Origin: Lophius americanus
Lineage: Eukaryota > Chordata > Actinopteri > Lophiiformes > Lophiidae
Direction of reading: 5' to 3'
DNA length: 64,000 nucleotides
NCBI GenBank assembly: GCA_037951165.1
Contig: JBBDHG010000029.1
Span: forward strand, 563,501 to 627,500
Shown: piece after piece, positions 60,701 to 64,000 of the stretch
How positions within the stretch are numbered: the first letter of the stretch is position 1
Layout: every line of letters starts with the position of its first letter
The notes under the pieces: generated by a model
Told to the model about the DNA's origin: nothing
Seen by the model: only the letters and a program-made list of their open reading frames with translations
Databases searched by the model: none
Position numbers and translations under genes: made by a program

Positions 60701-63644
60701 AGGTCATGACCTCACAGCTCAGACAGGTGAACAGGTGAACAGGTGAACAGGTGAACAGGTGACGTGACAGCTGCTTCATAAACCCTCGACACCCACAAAG
60801 CAAACAAAGGCTCGGCGCTGGATTAACAGAACCTGGTCTCTGCCTTTGTCCATCCGTCCGCGGGCTGTTGACTCTTCTCTCTGGTGGAACACATCAGGAC
60901 GTGTCTCACCCATACCTCCACCTCCATAGATGTCACACCTCCACCCTTCATGTCTGACATCCAGCAGATACGGAGTCGCCTCAGAAATCATGATATAAAT
61001 TATGTAAAGCAGGAGACAACTTTCATCTTCATCTTCATCTTCTTCTTCTTCTAAGGGCTGTTCCCTTCAGGGGTCATCACCATACAACATCTGTCTCCAT
61101 CTTCACTTGTCCTCTGTCACTCCAACCAACTGCATGTCCTCTCTCACCGCATCCACAAACCTCCTCTTTGCTCCTCCCCTTCTCCTCCTGCCTGCAGCTC
61201 CATCTCCAGCATCCTTCTACCAGCAGACCCACTATCCCTCCTCTTCTTCACGGGTCAGAACCATCTCAATCTGTCCTCTCTGACTTTGTCTCCAGGACGT
61301 CTAACCTGTCTGTCCCTCTGATGTCTCCTTTCTGATCATGTCCTTCCTCCTCACTCCCAGAGAACATCTGAACATCTTCATCTCTGCCTCCTGTCTTCTG
61401 GTCAGAACCACCGTCTCTAAACCGTCCAGCAGAGCTGTCCTCATATTCCTCCATCGCCACTCCTTCGTACACTTTCCCTAAATTCCAGGATCGAGTAGAT
61501 CATCAAAAACAATACTAATCAAATAATAATTAGAAGGAGGGTTAACTCTTGTTTCCTGATCCGAGGATTTGAAGGCCTCCAAGAAACTCTAAGCCCAGGA
61601 AAATCCTTGTGTCCTGGTTTGGACTGAACGGCGTTTACAGAGTCTGGAGGGAGGCGTGGCCCTCGGGCTCCTCCAAACGCTTTGGAGACGTAGACCTCCT
61701 GTGAATCAGGATGTGTCAGTCAGCAAACGGAGCTGCGCCTCCTCCTCAAACACAAACTCCAGACGCACGTCCTCGACAAATAACGCAGGTCAGGGTGACA
61801 TTTTGAGAGATTCTGCTGGTTGGGGAAGTTTCCCCTCGAAGGAAGGTCTGGGTCCGGTCTGGGTCCGGTCTGGGTCCGGTCTGGGTCCGGTCTGGGTCCA
61901 GTCTGGGTCCGGTCTGGGTCCAGTCTGGGTCCGGTTCGGATGTGGGCTCAGAGTTCCTACAACTAAAGTAAAGGGAAAGAATCTCTCAATTCATTTCTGT
62001 TCACTCGACAAGATGAAAAACTTTAAAAACTATTTTCAAACAAATTTGAAGTCTTAAAGTTGTGGATTTAAAAAAAAAAAATGTTTTTTTTAAAATTAAA
62101 TCTGTCATGAAATTAAAGAATCAGTCCAAAATGTTTACTAGAAATAAAAATACGATTCCGATTTAGAAACGGAATGGGTTTAGCTTAGCCCGGCTAAAAG
62201 CAGCTAAAAGCTAACGAGTCGTTTTGCTATGAGTTAATTTATACATTTAATTGTATTGAACTCAACGGACGGACTAAATACCTCATCTGGCCCCGGAACG
62301 CCTTGGGATCCTCTAGGATGAGCTGGAGGGTTTTGCTGGGGAAGCGGCATCTGGAGTTCCCCTTCTAAGATTATAAATGGTTTTATTCCTGAATGCTTAG
62401 CTTAGCATAGCACTGAGACGGTATCTGGTGTTCAAAAGCCCCGTTTAACAAAGTTGCTGTGGACCGGCAGCGGACAGGAAGTGATAGAAGGACGGACCAT
62501 GAGCCTTTTTGGCCCGGGTACTTCCTTGCAGTAACTGCGTCCCGTCCTTCCAGGTGTACGAGATCCTCGCCAGGACTGCGTACGGTGTGGCGAAAAACGG
62601 GGAAGTGGGCGTGGACCGCCTGATAAGTGAGAACGTCTTTAATGCCGCCTACCCGCTGCACGAGGTGAGCTTCTGGCCCAGAACCCTAACTCCGAGTCCA
62701 AACCCAGGAGAGCGTCATTCCAGAATCCAGATTAAAAATCCACATGATGTCACCCGACTGGTGTTTGGGTTTTGTTTTTTTCTTTATAGGGGGATTTCGA
62801 GCTGCCGAAGATTCCAGTGGCGCCTCAATCCTTGTGTCTGAGGCAGATCCTGAACACATACTGGGCCAGCTGGTCCTGCTGGAGACGCTACCAACCTCTG
62901 GATCACATCAGGGAGTACTTCGGCGAGAAGATAGCGCTTTACTTTGCCTGGCTCGGTAATCATAGCAACCTAACAAGGAAGTAACTCCATCCAACCGTCG
63001 CCGGCTGTTAGTTTCATGGAGACTCTGTCTGAACGCAGGTTTCTACACCGGCTGGCTGTTGCCGGCGTCCGTCATCGGGATCATGATCTCCGTGGTCGGG
63101 ATCTGGGTAATGATGACCGATATTCCGGCGTGAGTATCAGCTCGCACTTTTAAGACGAAAAGCTTTTTTAATCTGTTTATATGTAAATGATAAATGATAT
63201 TATGATAAACATAAGCCAATGTTAATTAAGCTCAGCTCTCTTAGCTAAAGTTAGCTAATGTTAGCCTTGGAAGCTGGGGTTTTATCAATCTTAGATTATG
63301 ATAGCCAATTTTAGCTTTCATGGCTAATTTTAGCTTTAATAGCTGAAGTCGGTTAATTTTAGACATGATAGCTGAAGTTGGATGATTGTAGTAGTCTTAG
63401 ATAATGTTAGCAAATACTGATCCTTCATGATTTTGTTTTTATGTCAAGAATGGGAGCAAAAATGTGAATTAAAAGAATTCTGCCTAGCGACAGCAGCTTG
63501 ACGCCCGTTACCGCTCCGTGGCTCACCGTTTGTGTATCTGTGTGTAGGAAGGAGGTGTGCGAAAGCGGCGGCACCTTGATTATGTGTCCTCTCTGCAACA
63601 TCTGCAGCTACTGGAACTACTCCAGCATCTGTGTCACCTACAAG
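51330..63644 (+). CDS. ano7: Anoctamin-7-like (TMEM16G), 3' part outside the window
   Basis: TMEM16-family membrane protein. Relatives are calcium-activated chloride channels or lipid scramblases, while the activity of ANO7 itself is poorly settled. Eleven exons join in frame to 375 residues of an expected total of about 900. They give MRRKAEQREDVTKLFDI, DFVLTWEEP, LLSTPWSVLCYYAEEISLRV, FYTCQFRSNKLERFLGSDNK, YEILARTAYG (N-terminal dimerisation domain), DHIREYFGEKIALYFAWLGF, a first membrane helix (WLLPASVIGIMISVVGIWVM) and the Cys-rich first loop MCPLCNICSYW. WEE, SNKL-RFLGSDN and QPLDHIREYFGEK point to ANO7 among the paralogues. The ATG at 51330 has A at -3. An in-frame ATG at 54807 is an alternative start. 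Confidence 0.95.
52745..52885 (-). repeat. Dispersed repeat R1, copy F
   Basis: Minus-strand partial copy with AATTCCGAACCGTTTGTCGG and ACTCACTAGGGGGAGCT. Confidence 0.7.
53155..53372 (+). repeat. Dispersed repeat R1, copy G
   Basis: AGCTCCCCCTAGAGAG, a GAGAAACTTTTGGAGATGAC block, CCGCCCCTAGTGGC and AATCCACTTCTTCCTCGCAC in family order. Confidence 0.78.
53405..53650 (+). mobile_element. LINE RT fragment (GVPQGSILG)
   Basis: TGTGGTGTCCCCCAGGGCTC encodes CGVPQGS, followed by ILGLLRFSICML. Remnants of the downstream domain follow, with gaps. Confidence 0.68.
54499..54574 (+). promoter_or_regulatory. CCAAT and GC boxes upstream of ano7 exon 2
   Basis: GCCAATCAGAG at 54498 and GGGGGCGGGGC at 54564-54574, about 205-280 bp before exon 2, which has its own in-frame ATG (54807). 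This could be a second promoter. Confidence 0.4.
54729..54770. repeat. (TG)n at the ano7 exon 2 acceptor
   Basis: TG repeat that ends 8 bases before exon 2. It replaces a normal polypyrimidine tract. Confidence 0.93.
54779..54896 (+). CDS. ano7: ano7 exon 2
   Basis: GKATRKFSRMRRKAEQREDV then TKLFDIDAKTESSYDGVSM. MRRKAEQRED aligns with MLRRRAQEED of human ANO7. 118 nt, phase 2 to 0, so skipping it would shift the frame. Confidence 0.88.
54958..56366. repeat. Dimorphic 14/18-bp minisatellite in ano7 intron 2
   Basis: About 1.4 kb of TTCTATTAAACCAG (14 bp) and TTCTTTATATTAAACCAG (18 bp) units in irregular order, with TTATATTAAACCAG variants near both ends. Confidence 0.97.
56928..56985 (+). 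CDS. ano7: ano7 exon 3
   Basis: NEPAEPEDTNVFSDGSTRV, acidic linker. Acceptor TCTTAG, donor GTGAGT, phase 0 to 1. Confidence 0.85.
57265..57680. repeat. About 20-bp GAAATGTCCAACCTGTCACA minisatellite
   Basis: Units GAAATGTCCAACTTGTTACG, GAAATGTCCAACCTGTCACA and AAAGTGTCCACACTGTCCTG, with a larger block of about 155 bp repeated (57345-57425 resembles 57495-57580). The 20-mer CTGTCACAGAAATGTCCAAC also occurs, inverted, near 50165-50184. Confidence 0.93.
57748..58040 (+). mobile_element. Tc1-like transposase relic
   Basis: CCATCATGGAGGGAAACATG, GTTCTGAGGGAGAATGTCAG, GTGGTCAAGTCAAAG, GACCTGAACCCCATTGAGG and GTGGGACCTGAGAAGA follow the order of a fish Tc1 transposase gene. A run of 19 C (58003-58021) and several indels break the frame. 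Confidence 0.8.
58518..58604. repeat. Inverted repeat with 19-bp arms
   Basis: TTGAATCCAAAGCAACTGG (58519-58537) and its exact complement CCAGTTGCTTTGGATTCAA (58586-58604) are separated by 48 bp that include CTGTTGAGACGTTTTCACGT. It looks like a small non-autonomous element or hairpin in ano7 intron 3. Confidence 0.85.
58753..58883 (+). CDS. ano7: ano7 exon 4
   Basis: The joining codon gives Asp, then FVLTWEEPLG, LKVNHKKWREKFLKRLKRSG and LLLEQ. Start of the anoctamin N-terminal domain. Phase 1 to 0. Confidence 0.95.
58968..59075 (+). CDS. ano7: ano7 exon 5
   Basis: 36 codons, phase 0: KTKIFFVLLSTPWSVLCYYA and EEISLRVPLQ. Confidence 0.97.
59228..59364 (+). CDS. ano7: ano7 exon 6
   Basis: NWSEKFLARVSLPNLL and DFYTCQFRSNKLE. 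Phase 0 to 2, donor GAGAG|GTAGCA. Confidence 0.96.
59959..60016 (+). CDS. ano7: ano7 exon 7
   Basis: FLGSDNKETFFKTTQRHQV, one of the most ANO7-like stretches. Phase 2 to 0. Confidence 0.96.
61020..61500 (-). mobile_element. LINE 3'-end fragment with (GAA)n tail
   Basis: On the minus strand this reads as the C-terminus and tail of a non-LTR element: a CTGGAGACAAAGTCAGAGAG block, GGAGGAAGGACATG and a final GGTGATGACCCCTGAAGGGA running into a (GAA)n tail. The frame is broken. It is a different family from the (ATT)n-tailed LINE at 50214. Confidence 0.75.
61845..61935. repeat. 11-bp GGTCTGGGTCC minisatellite
   Basis: About eight units with G/A variants in ano7 intron 7. Confidence 0.93.
62554..62664 (+). 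CDS. ano7: ano7 exon 8
   Basis: 37 codons, phase 0: VYEILARTAYGV, VGVDRLISENVFNAAYPLHE. Confidence 0.97.
62790..62955 (+). CDS. ano7: ano7 exon 9
   Basis: LRQILNTYWASWSCWRRYQP and LDHIREYFGEKIALYFAWL, the conserved lead-in to the first membrane helix. Phase 0 to 1. Confidence 0.98.
63039..63129 (+). CDS. ano7: ano7 exon 10 (first membrane helix)
   Basis: GFYTGWLLPASVIGIMISVV then GIWVMMTDIPA. Phase 1 to 2. Confidence 0.97.
63548..63644 (+). CDS. ano7: ano7 exon 11 (Cys-rich loop)
   Basis: KEVCESGGTLIMCPLCNICS then YWNYSSICVTYK: five cysteines of the first extracellular loop conserved in anoctamins. Donor GTAGGT. The gene continues beyond the window. Confidence 0.97.
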
Positions 63645-63837
63645 GTAGGTCCAAACGTCCACCGGCCTCATCTTCACCAGAACAGCTTCACGCATTTAGA
63701 ATCTTGAGGCCATATTTTTAGAAAACTATTTGACCATTGAGAGACTTTTTGTCTGTTATTCCTACGTGTTTTAGTCCTATTCCTGATGGAATAGGACTTT
63801 GGTTAATGCCGTCTCTCCTGGGGCGGCCTATTTGACC

Positions 63838-63905
63838 TGTGGTGTCCCCCAGGGCTCAACCCTCGGCCCCCTTGCTCTTCATCATACGAATGCTTCCAGT
63901 GGGTG
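63838..63905 (+). mobile_element. LINE RT fragment (GVPQGST)
   Basis: TGTGGTGTCCCCCAGGGCTC encodes CGVPQGS, the same block as at 53405, in ano7 intron 11. Confidence 0.65.
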
Positions 63906-64000
63906 AAGATTATAATCGGGTTCAGTCGCCTTTTTCTTTTTTTTACAAGTACAAATAGTCACGCAAAACGTGGAGAAGGACATTGAAGGATTAACTCACA

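Larger units (their letters stand above)
60017..62553 (+). other. ano7 intron 7
   Basis: 2.5 kb without a supported exon. It holds a 10-bp GTGAACAG-type repeat (60722-60762), a LINE 3' end (61020-61500) and the GGGTCCGGTCT array (61845-61935). Confidence 0.75.

Overview
The window is vertebrate, almost certainly teleost, nuclear DNA. Its genes are split by GT-AG introns, it holds Tc1-like and LINE relics of the kinds common in fish, and a large share of it is micro- and minisatellite. Three protein genes can be rebuilt exon by exon, all on the + strand: a somatostatin-1 precursor (sst1, 11773-15481), an endothelin-converting enzyme 2-like M13 metalloprotease (ece2, 23170-45880) and an anoctamin-7-like gene (ano7, from 51330, still open at the right edge). 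The 121-residue somatostatin precursor agrees almost residue for residue with the anglerfish (Lophius) somatostatin-I precursor as I remember it, so a lophiiform fish is the best guess.

Layout. 1-3918 is a 35-bp satellite with higher-order block structure. 3919-11600 is intergenic: CA/GT/CT microsatellites, two LINE reverse-transcriptase relics, a Tc1 relic and a 52-59-bp minisatellite. A CRE plus TATA promoter leads into the two-exon sst1 gene, whose single intron is AT-rich. 15.6-22.9 kb is intergenic with TAGG-type repeats, dispersed-repeat copies and a perfect CTCF-like core at 19559. A CpG-rich first exon of ece2 lies at 23170, followed 7.9 kb later by an acidic 31-codon cassette exon and then 17 exons that give a complete M13 peptidase. 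The last ece2 intron carries a 1.1-kb GGTTGG minisatellite with a 118-bp near-identical copy of the terminal coding exon embedded in it. The ece2-ano7 interval holds a 31-copy minisatellite and a 5'-truncated LINE with intact 21-bp flanking duplications just upstream of ano7. The eleven visible ano7 exons encode 375 residues, up to the first extracellular loop. Intron 2 of ano7 holds a 1.4-kb array built from two unit lengths.

How the genes relate. Somatostatin is a secreted peptide hormone. ECE2-type enzymes are membrane metalloproteases of the secretory and endosomal pathway that cut neuropeptides. SST and ECE2 also sit near each other on human 3q27, so the linkage is probably ancestral. 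ANO7 is a TMEM16 membrane protein with no evident pathway link to the other two.

No new protein system is visible. The best leads concern gene architecture and repeats: alternative N-termini of ece2, the exon copy inside the minisatellite, a UG-repeat splice acceptor in ano7, CTCF-like cores around ece2 and in a dispersed repeat, and shared CREs. All family assignments rest on recalled sequence features, not on database searches.
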